A DNA stretch of 60,994 bases from Thiotrichaceae bacterium (GCA_026991885.1 JALXAQ010000135.1:1-60994); one strand, 5' to 3'; shown: positions 20,196 to 29,883, counted from the first letter of the stretch. The notes: a model not told the origin generated them from the sequence alone. Translations and numbers: made by a program.

Positions 20196-21353
20196 TTATA
20201 TCATAAGAACAGAAGAAGGTGGCGATCCGCCGCCCAAAATCCATTCATAGACAGAACGCATTTCAGCAGCAATTTTAGGCCAAGTAAATTGTTCTTCCAC
20301 CAGTTTTCGGCCCTTTATGCCTAAAGTCTGACGCTCATTATCAGACATTAAAAAAAGCGCATTAAGTCCCTGAGCAATACTCTCTTGATTAGCCTCAACT
20401 TGAATGGCGGCACCCACCTGAAAGCCTTCTGGTAAGTTACAATGCGGCGTCATCAACACCGGCAAACCATACGACCAAGCCTCTAGTATGACCATTGGTA
20501 GCCCTTCACTAAAAGAAGGTAAAATAAAAGCGTTTGCCCTAGAATAACTCGCGTGTTTATCAGTGTTGAATTGCGGACCAGCAAAAATCACACGATCCTG
20601 AATACCTAATTTTCGACTCAACATTTTGAGTTCATTTTCGTGACCATTTTGATCCCAACCAGCAATGACCAAATACCAGTCATGGCTCAAAGCCATGTCC
20701 CAAGCATAAAGAAGATTTAATAATCCCTTTTTAGGGTGTAACCTTCCCAAGTATAATAATACTTTGGCATCATCTGGCACCTCCCATTGTGTCGGAACAG
20801 GTTTTGATTCAGGTGGCAAAAAAACACCGTTTGGAATCACACAAATGGGATTTTGTAAGCCATAAGCTCGTATAGAACGCGCCTCCGATTCACAGAGAGC
20901 ATGTAGGCAAGTGGCGCCCTGTAAATGGGCATTTTCATACAAGCGGCTTACTAAACGTTTTTTCCAACGTGAATTTTGCAGCGCCCACGAATCTAACATA
21001 CCATGCGTGGTAATCAAATAGGGCTTTTTTTCAGTTCGGCTCCATCGCAGACTCGCTATTGAAGGATAGGCCCAGATACCGTGAACATGTAACAAGTCAA
21101 GATTAGCAGCGTGAAGAGCGCGAACTAACTTGGGAGAATAGGCCATAAACTTGGGGCCACGAACAGGGTAGGCATTTAGTGGGACTGAGCCCCAACCTGT
21201 CAAGTCTTGATGCGTTTTTTCATCTTCCAAACCAAAGATTTCAACCTCAAATTCTGAATTGTTATCAAGTGCTTGGGCAATCAAACGCACCGCATCGTAA
21301 AGTCCGCCGGCATTACGCGAAACCCAGAGTGTCAGTATTCCAACTGTTGTCAT
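20196..21353 (-). CDS. Glycosyltransferase family 4
   Basis: 385 residues. GT-B enzyme: N lobe has the glycine-rich VGILTLWVSRNAGGLYDAV and LLHVHGIWAYPSIASL; C lobe has KVLLYLGRLHPKKGLLNLLYAW and the E-x7-E nucleotide-sugar motif in SEGLPMVILEAW. Acts on the lipid-linked EPS intermediate. A family A repeat follows within 3 bases of the gene end; the methyltransferase gene precedes it by 5 bases. Confidence 0.9.
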   Translation of the reverse strand: MTTVGILTLWVSRNAGGLYDAVRLIAQALDNNSEFEVEIFGLEDEKTHQDLTGWGSVPLNAYPVRGPKFMAYSPKLVRALHAANLDLLHVHGIWAYPSIASLRWSRTEKKPYLITTHGMLDSWALQNSRWKKRLVSRLYENAHLQGATCLHALCESEARSIRAYGLQNPICVIPNGVFLPPESKPVPTQWEVPDDAKVLLYLGRLHPKKGLLNLLYAWDMALSHDWYLVIAGWDQNGHENELKMLSRKLGIQDRVIFAGPQFNTDKHASYSRANAFILPSFSEGLPMVILEAWSYGLPVLMTPHCNLPEGFQVGAAIQVEANQESIAQGLNALFLMSDNERQTLGIKGRKLVEEQFTWPKIAAEMRSVYEWILGGGSPPSSVLMI

Positions 21354-21358
21354 AATTG

Positions 21359-22048
21359 TTATTTAGCGAGAACCATTAGGGAAAAACCACCCAAGATTCT
21401 GACAGCCCAATCCTTATTCAGTAAAAACATTAATTTTCTGGGTAAATTAAACAGTGAAGTCTTCAAATCTTGATTTGGCAATTCAAGTGCCCCATGCGTG
21501 TAAAAATAAGCCATTATTTCATATCCACTATCCCTAAGAGTCGCTAAAGCAGTCTCTTTTGTAAAATAGTGAATATGACCAACCGATTCTCTTGCTTTTA
21601 ATATCGGGCTACTCCTCAGTACAGCTTGAACTGAAATATCCAAGGGTATGTGAAAAATTTTATATTTGCCTTTATCTTTTAATTTTCTTAAAAATCCCAT
21701 ATAATCTTCAACATGCTCAAACACATCGATAGCTAGCACAAGATCGAAGAATGTACTTTCATCTTCAAAAAAGTCTTTTAGGTGGAAGTGTATACGCTTA
21801 TTCTTTCTTTGAAGACAAAGCTCAAACGCTTGCTGAGATATTTCATAACCATGAAATTGTATTATTTGGGGCATTTGCTGATAGAGTTGAGCCAATATTT
21901 CCCCTGCACCACAGCCAACTTCGCAAATCGAGCTTAGCTCTATATCCTCTATTATTTTGAGGATTTGTTTAGCCTTCCACGGTGAATCCTCAATGTGCCA
22001 AGTCGCGTTGTTATCTAGGTAAGTACCATCTTGGTAAATATTGCTCAT
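21359..22048 (-). CDS. Class I SAM-dependent methyltransferase
   Basis: 229 residues from the ATG at 22048 (MSNIYQDGTYLDNNATWH), which has GAGAAT upstream. A longer open frame reaches 22195 but would run across a family A repeat and into the upstream gene, so it is rejected. The SAM motif is SICEVGCGAGEILAQL; motif II region is FFDLVLAIDVFEHVEDY. Likely methylates an EPS sugar or the chain end. Confidence 0.87.
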   Translation of the reverse strand: MSNIYQDGTYLDNNATWHIEDSPWKAKQILKIIEDIELSSICEVGCGAGEILAQLYQQMPQIIQFHGYEISQQAFELCLQRKNKRIHFHLKDFFEDESTFFDLVLAIDVFEHVEDYMGFLRKLKDKGKYKIFHIPLDISVQAVLRSSPILKARESVGHIHYFTKETALATLRDSGYEIMAYFYTHGALELPNQDLKTSLFNLPRKLMFLLNKDWAVRILGGFSLMVLAK

Positions 22049-22064
22049 ATTGGAATATTCTCTC

Positions 22065-22090
22065 AGGAGTCGGCCAGATTTATCTTGGAC
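22065..22090. repeat. Family A palindrome, GGCC variant
   Basis: AGGAGTCGGCCAGATTTAT then CTTGGAC. The left arm no longer pairs fully with the right. It shares the GGCC change with the copy at 1714-1750. The stop codon of the next gene upstream (22080-22082) is inside it. Confidence 0.85.
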
Positions 22091-23222
22091 GTGCCACAGT
22101 AACAGCATTAAAAAAACCGTTTGCAAATTGTTCAGGACTACAAGCAGCCACTCTCTTTCTGCTTGAGTCTCCCATTTTTTGTCTTGAGTCTTCACTCAGA
22201 TTGTGTACTTTTATCAATGAATCGCTTATGTCATCTAAATCGGTTGGCTCAAATAAAAAACCATTTTCGCCATCGCGGACAAGTTCCGCACAAGCCCCTA
22301 CAGTACAACTCCCTAAAATCGGCAAACCTGCCGCACAAGCTTCATTCACCACCAGCCCCCATTGCTCTTGCAATGCGGGATGTATAAAGGCATTAGCAAA
22401 CCCATACCAGTTTATAATCTCCTTATATGATATAAAGCCCGGTAAATGCACACAATTCGTTATATTTTTATCCTTAATGAGCGCTTTAATCGCCGGTGCT
22501 TCAACACCGCTACCACATATCACCAGTTCCCAAGCTTGATCAACACCCACTTTCTTACGGTAAACCGCATAAGCTTTGACAAGACGATCAATATTCTTGC
22601 GCTTAATCAAGCGAGTAACGGCTATGAAATAAGGTTTTTTAGGTATTTGAGTTTGTCTAACGGCACCTTGAGAAAAATAATCATTATCAACGGCATCATA
22701 ACCCAGAAAAATCTTTTTTTCGGGAAAACCCAGCTTAATCAAATAATCTTTATGCGCCTTTCCCCCCACCAGTGCAGCACTAAATTTTTTTATTAAAAAA
22801 AATGATTTCAATAACTCGCGCCACCAATAGCGTTTTTCGTCATCAAACTTACTTTCACTCATAACAATGGTAGGCACCTTATGATGGCGACACCAGGATA
22901 ATGCCGCACGAGCATCGGGAAAGCCCCATCCAGCAATCGCTACCACATCGGGCTGCAAAGAATTTAAAGTAGCTCGAACAGCGGGAACCGCATCAGGTGT
23001 GTATGGACTGTAATCTTTATGATCATCTTGCTGCTTGGACAACAGAGTTATTAAGGGAAATGACATTTCCTCTTCTAAATTACCCCAAGGGTGTTCATCA
23101 CCATTGTCAACCGTTTGAATGGCAGTGAGTTTTCCACCATTTTGTAGAAGTATATTTTGAGCTGCGCGTAGTCTGGCGGCATGGTAACCGCCTATGTTAT
23201 AAAACATTATTGCAACATGCAT
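22080..23222 (-). CDS. Glycosyltransferase family 4
   Basis: 380 residues. Begins MHVAIMFYNIGGYHAARLRAAQ; C lobe has YFIAVTRLIKRKNIDRLVKAY and the E-x7-E motif (QEQWGLVVNEACAAG). The last three residues RPR and the stop are encoded by a family A repeat, as in the gene at 26329. The Wzy-like gene lies 13 bases upstream. Confidence 0.9.
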   Translation of the reverse strand: MHVAIMFYNIGGYHAARLRAAQNILLQNGGKLTAIQTVDNGDEHPWGNLEEEMSFPLITLLSKQQDDHKDYSPYTPDAVPAVRATLNSLQPDVVAIAGWGFPDARAALSWCRHHKVPTIVMSESKFDDEKRYWWRELLKSFFLIKKFSAALVGGKAHKDYLIKLGFPEKKIFLGYDAVDNDYFSQGAVRQTQIPKKPYFIAVTRLIKRKNIDRLVKAYAVYRKKVGVDQAWELVICGSGVEAPAIKALIKDKNITNCVHLPGFISYKEIINWYGFANAFIHPALQEQWGLVVNEACAAGLPILGSCTVGACAELVRDGENGFLFEPTDLDDISDSLIKVHNLSEDSRQKMGDSSRKRVAACSPEQFANGFFNAVTVARPR

Positions 23223-23235
23223 AAGTTGATAACTG

Positions 23236-24579
23236 TTATCTGAATTTGATGTGCATCAGCACTTGACTGCCGGCTTTGAGATTTGAAAAAAACGCTTCTG
23301 AATAATGAGACGAAACGGCTTTGAATTTTTTCTTATCTAACCAGAGTAGCAAAAAAACGGGCCAGAAAGCCATACCAATCCAAGCATAAATACCCGGCAA
23401 GTCTCCGCCACGCAGCAAGGGGATCATCGAGCTGATGATAACTGCCCGTATGAGAATGCCCTGATATGACAAGCGGTTACTATACCGCATCAGAGCGGCT
23501 AAAATAGCACCATACAACAAAGAAAATAATATAATAGCAATTGCGCCTCCCTCCGCATAAAAAGAGCCAAATAAGGTAGGTGAAAAACCTAATGTACCGT
23601 ATTTTTCGACATTGTATAAGCCTAGCTTATTGACATAGCCACCGACAGGCTTGTCTGGCCATAAAACCCTCGGTATGGGTCGTGCTAAAATTTCCAAATG
23701 TTCCATACCATACCTGAAATCTAATAAAGAAGGATAGACATCTTGTATCATCACAAAACCATCAAGCATTTGTGCATCTTCTGCCGTATAAAAGCGCTCC
23801 CAGGCCGCCGTTTCTTCCAACTCACTTGAATAACGCATTGCGCCGACCGTTGCAAATAAAGCTATGATCCCAATAGATATTATGCTTAGCCCAATCAGAC
23901 GTGTTTTTGAACTATAAGAACAAAACCAAATACTAGCAGCAGCGATTATTAATCCTAGAAATTGAAATCGCGAAGTCGGTTGAAATGTTATGTAGAATGC
24001 AGCTACTAAAATCAAACTAGCGATGGCTTTGCTCTGCCATGATGCCAAAGCATTAAATTTCCATAACAATATAACCAGGGTTGATGAACCTATCAAAGCA
24101 AGGGGAAATAAAAACAAATAACTGAGTCCAAAGGCGAGGGACTGCCCTCCCAAAAATAATGCAAATGTAGTTATGTTCGAGTATATACTCACAGGCACCA
24201 ACACTAATGCTAACAATAAGACTGTTGGTGCTATTCGTTTTAGATACAAATCGTCTTCTTGTGTTGTTTTAACTATTGCTATGACTTCCCGTTGTCTCAG
24301 CATATAGCTTATAAGCAAACAAACATGACCCAAGACAATGTAATGCAAAGCACTCAGTGCCGATTCATCTGTAATATAGTGAAGACCGAAAGTGACATAC
24401 GAATTGAGCCAGTCATCCAGCCCTAATTCCACAACAAAATATCGGTAAGAGGCCACATAAAATAGTAAAATACTGATAAGTATAGGAATTTCATCGTTTC
24501 GTTTCAGAAACCATATAGTACTGACAACAACCAGTATCAATTGAGTCAGAAACAATTCCGGAAATTGAAAAACGTGCAT
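23236..24579 (-). CDS. Wzy-like oligosaccharide repeat-unit polymerase
   Basis: 447 residues, about 11 membrane helices, with a periplasmic loop between later helices (about residues 230-330) that contains PIPRVLWPDKPVGGYVN, a motif common in O-antigen/EPS polymerases. It would join repeat units on the periplasmic side of the inner membrane. It is the only polymerase candidate in the window. The next gene upstream ends two bases before its ATG, so the pair is co-translated. Confidence 0.85.
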   Translation of the reverse strand: MHVFQFPELFLTQLILVVVSTIWFLKRNDEIPILISILLFYVASYRYFVVELGLDDWLNSYVTFGLHYITDESALSALHYIVLGHVCLLISYMLRQREVIAIVKTTQEDDLYLKRIAPTVLLLALVLVPVSIYSNITTFALFLGGQSLAFGLSYLFLFPLALIGSSTLVILLWKFNALASWQSKAIASLILVAAFYITFQPTSRFQFLGLIIAAASIWFCSYSSKTRLIGLSIISIGIIALFATVGAMRYSSELEETAAWERFYTAEDAQMLDGFVMIQDVYPSLLDFRYGMEHLEILARPIPRVLWPDKPVGGYVNKLGLYNVEKYGTLGFSPTLFGSFYAEGGAIAIILFSLLYGAILAALMRYSNRLSYQGILIRAVIISSMIPLLRGGDLPGIYAWIGMAFWPVFLLLWLDKKKFKAVSSHYSEAFFSNLKAGSQVLMHIKFR

Positions 24580-24581
24580 GA

Positions 24582-25772
24582 CTATATAGAATTAAGATAA
24601 TGTTGAAGTTCTGATAAAGTGAGCCCAACAGACTCGGCGGCTCTCGCATAAGTGGTTAAGACTTCCGGGTGATTAACGCAGAACTTTATCGCTTCTGCTA
24701 TTGCATTTGCACTGACTTCAGTCAGTACTATTCCATTTTTTTCATTTTGTACTACTTCACCACAAAATGGTGAAGCGATAACAGGCAATTTCCAAGCTTG
24801 GGCTTCAAGTTGGGTGAGTCCAAAACCATCAGAAAGGGTCGGAAATAAAAAGACATCTGCCTGTTGATAATATTGTGCGGTACCACCGCGTGGCACTGCA
24901 CCAATCCAATGTAGTTTGGTTCTGTATTGTTCTGGAATTTTGATATCCATTTGCCCGACTATCCAGAATTCTACCGGCGCATCCCGCAGAATTTCTGCCG
25001 CCTCTAACAGGGCTGCTATGCCTTTTCGTAAGATCACTTGTCCCAAAAATAAAACGCGCAATGGACGCTTAGCAGAAAAAGCCTGCGGATAGCTACGCAC
25101 AAAATTTTGAGATTGTATAGTGGGCTGATAGGCAAGAGGGATAATGTTAATTTTATCTTTGGCAATACCTACTTTTTGTAAGGCTTCGCTTGACCACGCT
25201 GAGTTAACCATGATGCGATCAGCCAATGCACACTCTTCTCGCCACATTTCCCAATAATGGGCGGGAGCGGGTTGCCAGTCCACTTGACGTTTAAGATGTT
25301 CTTTTAAGACCAATTCTTCTTCAAAAGGTCCAGGATCAATTTGTCCTAAGATAGTACGCCAACCTTTGCTTTTTGCAAAACGTAATATTTCTAAGGCTGC
25401 GTAGCTATAAGCAAACAGCGTCGGCTCAGCCGGAAAGTTTGCCTGTTGACAGATTTTTTCCAAGGCTCGCTTGGTTTTTTTCTGAAACCAGTGATTGCGA
25501 GAAATAATACGATCCCACCCTTGAAAACCTTGGCTAATTTCGTGATAGATTAAAGAAGTCGTGAAATGCTGAACAGAGGCTTGTTCTAAATCAACATGAA
25601 AGCGTTCACGTAATTTGGTCAGTACAGGTTTTGGTAATTTATTGAATGGCGATTGCGGTGTTACCCAAGCATCGGTTATCAGGGCAATCAGTTGCCTGTT
25701 TAAAGCACGCGGAATAGCATAGTGTTCACGCGAGCCCAGTTGGCAACATATCCAAGTTTTCAAAGCAGCCAC
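24582..25772 (-). CDS. Glycosyltransferase family 4
   Basis: 396 residues from a GTG at 25772 that overlaps the acetyltransferase gene by 13 bases. The N lobe (TWICCQLGSREHYAIPRAL) resembles GT4 enzymes that start with a sugar-loop GSREHY. The C lobe has LRVLFLGQVILRKGIAALLEAA and DVFLFPTLSDGFGLTQLEAQAWKLPV. Adds a sugar to the EPS intermediate. Confidence 0.88.
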   Translation of the reverse strand: MAALKTWICCQLGSREHYAIPRALNRQLIALITDAWVTPQSPFNKLPKPVLTKLRERFHVDLEQASVQHFTTSLIYHEISQGFQGWDRIISRNHWFQKKTKRALEKICQQANFPAEPTLFAYSYAALEILRFAKSKGWRTILGQIDPGPFEEELVLKEHLKRQVDWQPAPAHYWEMWREECALADRIMVNSAWSSEALQKVGIAKDKINIIPLAYQPTIQSQNFVRSYPQAFSAKRPLRVLFLGQVILRKGIAALLEAAEILRDAPVEFWIVGQMDIKIPEQYRTKLHWIGAVPRGGTAQYYQQADVFLFPTLSDGFGLTQLEAQAWKLPVIASPFCGEVVQNEKNGIVLTEVSANAIAEAIKFCVNHPEVLTTYARAAESVGLTLSELQHYLNSI

Positions 25773-26299
25773 GGTTGATATTTTAAGGTATATTCCAAGT
25801 CAGTTTGACGTTTTTTGATAAATTGAGCGGGATTACCGGCAACAATCGTATAGGGTTCCACATCTTTCGTTACCACAGCACCTGCCCCCACAACGGCCCC
25901 TTCGCCAATGGTGATACCCGGTAAAATAAGGGCTCTATAGCCAATCCAAACATAATCCTTAATGATGACATCTCCGCCTTTATCATTAAAGTGTGGAGAT
26001 TGGGGATCATGTCCAAGCGTTAAAATAGTGGCATCAGGTCCGATTGATACATTGGCACCTGTGTAAATAGGGTAATGCCGACCATCAAATAAGCAGCCAA
26101 AATTAATAATGTTATGGCTGCCTAAGTGTACTTTTCTCCCGTTTAAAAATCTGCACCCCATTTGTACTGATGTGCCGGTTCCTATTTCTGCCAAATAGGC
26201 TTTAAGGTAGGCCATGCGGAGTTGACGGGATGGCAGGTTTCCAATTAGGTGATTGTAGGTGTAGTTAACAATACTGCCAACAATAATTCTATAGTTCAC
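25760..26299 (-). CDS. Hexapeptide-repeat acyltransferase
   Basis: 179 residues from a GTG. Left-handed beta-helix O-acetyltransferase of the LbetaH/maltose-acetyltransferase type: NIINFGCLFDGRHYPIYTG, SIGPDATILTLGHDPQSPHF (likely catalytic His) and GYRALILPGITIGEGAVVGAGAVVTKDV. Probably acetylates an EPS residue. A TAACTC-like sequence and a family A repeat lie in its leader. Confidence 0.87.
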   Translation of the reverse strand: MNYRIIVGSIVNYTYNHLIGNLPSRQLRMAYLKAYLAEIGTGTSVQMGCRFLNGRKVHLGSHNIINFGCLFDGRHYPIYTGANVSIGPDATILTLGHDPQSPHFNDKGGDVIIKDYVWIGYRALILPGITIGEGAVVGAGAVVTKDVEPYTIVAGNPAQFIKKRQTDLEYTLKYQPWLL

Positions 26300-26315
26300 T
26301 GATAACTCTTATAAA

Positions 26316-26339
26316 AGGAGTTCAAGATTTATCTTGGAC
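26316..26339. repeat. Family A palindrome
   Basis: AGGAGTTCAAGATTTA then TCTTGGAC: one base off the consensus. The stop codon of the glycosyltransferase gene at 26329 lies inside it. Confidence 0.88.
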
Positions 26340-27504
26340 GCTCTGTCATGAGCTTAATTACCAGTTCCGCATTGATGTCCCATGAATTTTCTTTCAAATA
26401 CCTCTCCCATTGAGGTTTTGGCGGCGTGTCAAATATTTTTCTCACGCCTTCAACAATTGCATCCACAGATTCAATCCACACACCAAGCGCATATTTTTGT
26501 ACAACAGAGCGCAATGCGCCATCTCCAGCAGACGCGACACAGGGCAAACGGTGACAAACCGCCGTATTCAGCACGCCACTGGCTGAGCGAAATGATTTAT
26601 TATAGATCAGCAAAATAATATCTGATGCTATAAATAATTGACTCACCTCGTCATCAGGAATAAAGCGGCATTCCCAGCGACAGCGTTCCATAACCCCCAA
26701 TTGGGTTGCCAATGCCTGATAATAAGTTAAGGGGCGTTGTGCCGCTGACTGTTCTTTTCCCGCTATCACCAAATAGACATCAGGTAGGGCAACCATGGCG
26801 CGTATGATTGGGTCAATATTTTTACCATCACGAATGCCACCAAATATTAACATCACTTTTGCCGTTTGTGGTAAACGGAGTTCGCGTCTTATACTTTCTC
26901 TTGTGTGCTTGGTGCTCGGAAATTTATAAGGTCCATGCGGGATAATTGTCGTTCGGAGTTGAGAGCTTGCCGTATCCAATTCAATCCGATCATGCACAAA
27001 AGCTTCCCGCAAAAACGAATAACCACAAGCGATTGACCAACGGTGCCACCAAGTTGGTCCCACAACAAAATCACGTACTGGATCATGTACAACAGCACCA
27101 AAAACCACTCCTTTTTTTGCTAGGCGCTTCAAACGCCATGACCATAAAGGGGCTAAATATTCTGAATAATCGGATAAGACATACTGAAAATTATTTTTTT
27201 TGATAAAATCGGCTAATATGAAATAATTTTTTAAAACCGTATAAGCAAAGTGTGTATGTTTTAATATTCTATTCTGTATAGGTTTGTTCGGAGTCATGTC
27301 ATGCAATATAGGTACGACCTGATACTTTTCTCCTCTAGCAGTCGGATATTTAGGTGAACAAAGAAAAGTGACCTCCATCCCTGATTCAACCAAGGCATTT
27401 GCTTGCTCATGTGCATAATCCGCTATACCACCATAACTGGCAGGTGAATAGTATAACAATTTTCGTCCAAGATAAATCTTGGACTCCTGAGAATTATTCA
27501 ACAT
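26329..27504 (-). CDS. Glycosyltransferase family 4; N terminus passes through a palindrome
   Basis: 391 residues from the ATG at 27504, which overlaps the upstream gene by 11 bases. Residues about 6-13 (QESKIYLG) are encoded by a family A repeat; the conserved domain begins only at LLYYSPASYGGIADYA. A TTG at the first of those leucines could be the ancestral start. The C lobe has KVMLIFGGIRDGKNIDPII, but the usual E-x7-E motif is poorly kept (SASGVLNTAVCHRLPCV). It also ends in RPR and stop inside another family A repeat. Confidence 0.85.
   Translation of the reverse strand: MLNNSQESKIYLGRKLLYYSPASYGGIADYAHEQANALVESGMEVTFLCSPKYPTARGEKYQVVPILHDMTPNKPIQNRILKHTHFAYTVLKNYFILADFIKKNNFQYVLSDYSEYLAPLWSWRLKRLAKKGVVFGAVVHDPVRDFVVGPTWWHRWSIACGYSFLREAFVHDRIELDTASSQLRTTIIPHGPYKFPSTKHTRESIRRELRLPQTAKVMLIFGGIRDGKNIDPIIRAMVALPDVYLVIAGKEQSAAQRPLTYYQALATQLGVMERCRWECRFIPDDEVSQLFIASDIILLIYNKSFRSASGVLNTAVCHRLPCVASAGDGALRSVVQKYALGVWIESVDAIVEGVRKIFDTPPKPQWERYLKENSWDINAELVIKLMTERPR
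27465..27487. repeat. Family A palindrome inside a coding region
   Basis: Perfect arms GTCCAAGA and TCTTGGAC, then TCC. On the minus strand it is read in frame as ESKIYLG near the start of the glycosyltransferase gene. Confidence 0.9.
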
Positions 27505-28690
27505 TTTCCCATAAACATTTTAAAAAATTATCTGGAGAGTGATACGCTTGTGCCATTTTAGCCCGCGCCATTGCTTTTTCTTTATATTCATCTATTTTAG
27601 ATACCATCAGTTCAATCTTTTCGGCCAAATCTAAGGCATTTTTATCTTCTATGCCTATGCCTGCACCATACTGTGAGACGGCATCTTCCATCCAAGTATC
27701 TTTAGTAAAAATAATCGGTATGCCAGCCGTAGCGGCTTCGACCCCCACGCCGGATATTCTGGCATAGTATGATTGACGATGATAAGGTAATACCATACAA
27801 TCCGTTTGGCTCATATAGTCGTCGTACTCTTCGCTGCTGAGGGCGGATGTTAAAAAAACGACTTTTTGACTCACAGCCGGCTTTAATTGAGTACCATCCA
27901 ATAAAAATATTTCCATATTCCATTGAATGATAAATTTCACATTTAAATCAGGCTTTTGTCTGAGCAGATGCAAGATTGCCTCTTGTAGTACATCAATACC
28001 TTTTTCCAGTCTAGCTGGACCAAGGCAACTCATTATAACAGGCGCTCCCTGCTTTTTTTCTTTTTTTTGGGCTGGCAGTTTTATCCTTGGACTTGGAAAA
28101 ACAGAAAAGTCCAAGCCTGACAGAATATTGTATTCTCTGGCTAAACGATCACTGTCTGTCGCAAAACAGACGCTGCTTGACGAAAAACCTTGGAGCACTT
28201 TTTTGAGAAGAACTGTAGAACGTTTAAAAACGGGTTGTGTAGAGTTATCAGGGTAGCTCCCTGCATTATTTCTAATAAATAAGACTACCCGCTTAAATTT
28301 TTTACCTTGGTATTTCCTGACTAAAAAACGCCATGCTATCAGATGATAAATAATCACTGTGGGCACAAAGACGCAATCAAAGGGTTCTGAGGCGGCTAGA
28401 AATTTATCGAGGGTATTATAAACACGCCAATTATGTTTTAGGATTCCCCAATATCGCTTGAGAGCAATTGGGCTATTATAAATGTCATCCCAATTGGTAT
28501 ATTTGAACAGTGGTAGTGCATTCAGTTCCTGAATAATGTCTTGACTGACTGTTTGGTGAGCCGCAAGCGTCACGTTGACACCGATTGCCCGGTTAATGTC
28601 TGTCACTGCTTTATCGTATTCATACCAGTGCCCTCGGTGATCTTTTAGCGCCTCTTCTACGATTAACAATTTTTGCTTTTTCAAATTCAT
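27494..28690 (-). CDS. Glycosyltransferase (GT4-like)
   Basis: 398 residues. Starts MNLKKQKLLIVEEALKDHRGHWYEY. The C lobe has VIMSCLGPARLEKGIDVLQEAILHL, DCMVLPYHRQSYYARISGVGVEAATAGIPIIF and a closing helix region. GT-B architecture is clear but the E-x7-E motif is weak, so the subfamily is unsure. It is 32 bases downstream of the FkbM-type methyltransferase gene. Confidence 0.8.
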   Translation of the reverse strand: MNLKKQKLLIVEEALKDHRGHWYEYDKAVTDINRAIGVNVTLAAHQTVSQDIIQELNALPLFKYTNWDDIYNSPIALKRYWGILKHNWRVYNTLDKFLAASEPFDCVFVPTVIIYHLIAWRFLVRKYQGKKFKRVVLFIRNNAGSYPDNSTQPVFKRSTVLLKKVLQGFSSSSVCFATDSDRLAREYNILSGLDFSVFPSPRIKLPAQKKEKKQGAPVIMSCLGPARLEKGIDVLQEAILHLLRQKPDLNVKFIIQWNMEIFLLDGTQLKPAVSQKVVFLTSALSSEEYDDYMSQTDCMVLPYHRQSYYARISGVGVEAATAGIPIIFTKDTWMEDAVSQYGAGIGIEDKNALDLAEKIELMVSKIDEYKEKAMARAKMAQAYHSPDNFLKCLWENVE

Positions 28691-28722
28691 AGCTTTTCAG
28701 ATACTTGTCCCTTTCTTCTTAG

Positions 28723-29841
28723 TCAGTGAGGATCAGAAATACATGATTCATAAATCCCACCCCTGGCAACCGATAAATGATGCAAAAGATTTGCCATACG
28801 CTTTTTAAGATAAGCGCCCGTTCTTCTCCTAAGCGATCCGATGGGAACCGATAAAAGATAGATAAAACTGGCAAATATCACGCCACTTAGACTCCTGAAA
28901 AAATAGGGCGTTGGATTCAGTACAGATAAGCTAACTGCCTTTTTTAAATCTTTGGCAATCGCCTCAGACACCAGCTTTGCACTGAAAGCGGCATCAATCA
29001 CCTCTACAGCATAATCATGTGCGCCATAGCCCAACAGAATAACGATAAATTTGCTTAATATAATATGCGCTTGTTCTTCGGTTCTAAGGCGTTCCAGCAG
29101 TTGCTCCCGCTTGATAAAATAAACGGCATCTCCCCAAATCAATTGAGGATTTGAATTGGCACCATAAACTAAGTTATGCCGTAACCAGTGTTCACGGGAA
29201 AGGATAAATAAAGCAAAACCCTGTTTTCGTATAAAAGCGTCAGTTTCAGCAAAAAATGGGGCACCTTTGTGCCGTTCTATAAAACTGACCTCAATTTGTA
29301 GCCCCATGAGAGTGGTATCCAAAAAATCTGAGGCACCCTTAAGCACGTCCAAATCCGCGCCCTCGACATCAATTTTCATAAAATCCGGTCGCAATTCAGG
29401 GCGATCAGCAAGACAATTGTTTAGGGTATCGACTTCTATAGGAATAGAACCCGCTGATTCATGCCATTCTCGATTAGCAAAATCTTGGAGTTGCGCCATA
29501 TTTAATGGATATAAAGAGGAAGCCGGCGCGAATGTCGTCAGATGAAGTGCTTTCTTGCCTTTTTCAGCACTCAAACCAGTGGCAAAATTCACTGTCTTTG
29601 CTGTCGTCGCATAGTCTTGAGAACGGGTATCAGGCTCAAATGTCACAAACTGGATAAATGATTCTGCTGGCAGCCAGCGTTCATCTACGCCCATCGCTGC
29701 CCCTACATCGACAATCACAAGCGGTTTTTCAGTGAGAATCTTGGCCATCGCATCAGTGATGACATAAAAGTAAGTCGGCCATAATTTCTGATCAAGCTTT
29801 TTAATTAGCGCAATCAATTTGCTCAATGCTTTTTTTTTCAT
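28723..29841 (-). CDS. FkbM-family methyltransferase
   Basis: 372 residues. SAM motif VIVDVGAAMGVDERWLP (about 42-58) and the FkbM core DFMKIDVEGADLDVLKGASDFL (about 152-173), followed by LQIEVSFIERH. FkbM enzymes O-methylate sugars or antibiotics. A C-terminal extension of about 110 residues with one hydrophobic stretch (GVIFASFIYLLSVPIGSL) may hold it at the membrane. Likely modifies the EPS. Confidence 0.87.
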   Translation of the reverse strand: MKKKALSKLIALIKKLDQKLWPTYFYVITDAMAKILTEKPLVIVDVGAAMGVDERWLPAESFIQFVTFEPDTRSQDYATTAKTVNFATGLSAEKGKKALHLTTFAPASSLYPLNMAQLQDFANREWHESAGSIPIEVDTLNNCLADRPELRPDFMKIDVEGADLDVLKGASDFLDTTLMGLQIEVSFIERHKGAPFFAETDAFIRKQGFALFILSREHWLRHNLVYGANSNPQLIWGDAVYFIKREQLLERLRTEEQAHIILSKFIVILLGYGAHDYAVEVIDAAFSAKLVSEAIAKDLKKAVSLSVLNPTPYFFRSLSGVIFASFIYLLSVPIGSLRRRTGAYLKKRMANLLHHLSVARGGIYESCISDPH

Positions 29842-29883
29842 TTTTTCGGATAACTATAGCTTTTTGGGTCAAAAACGTCAAAG

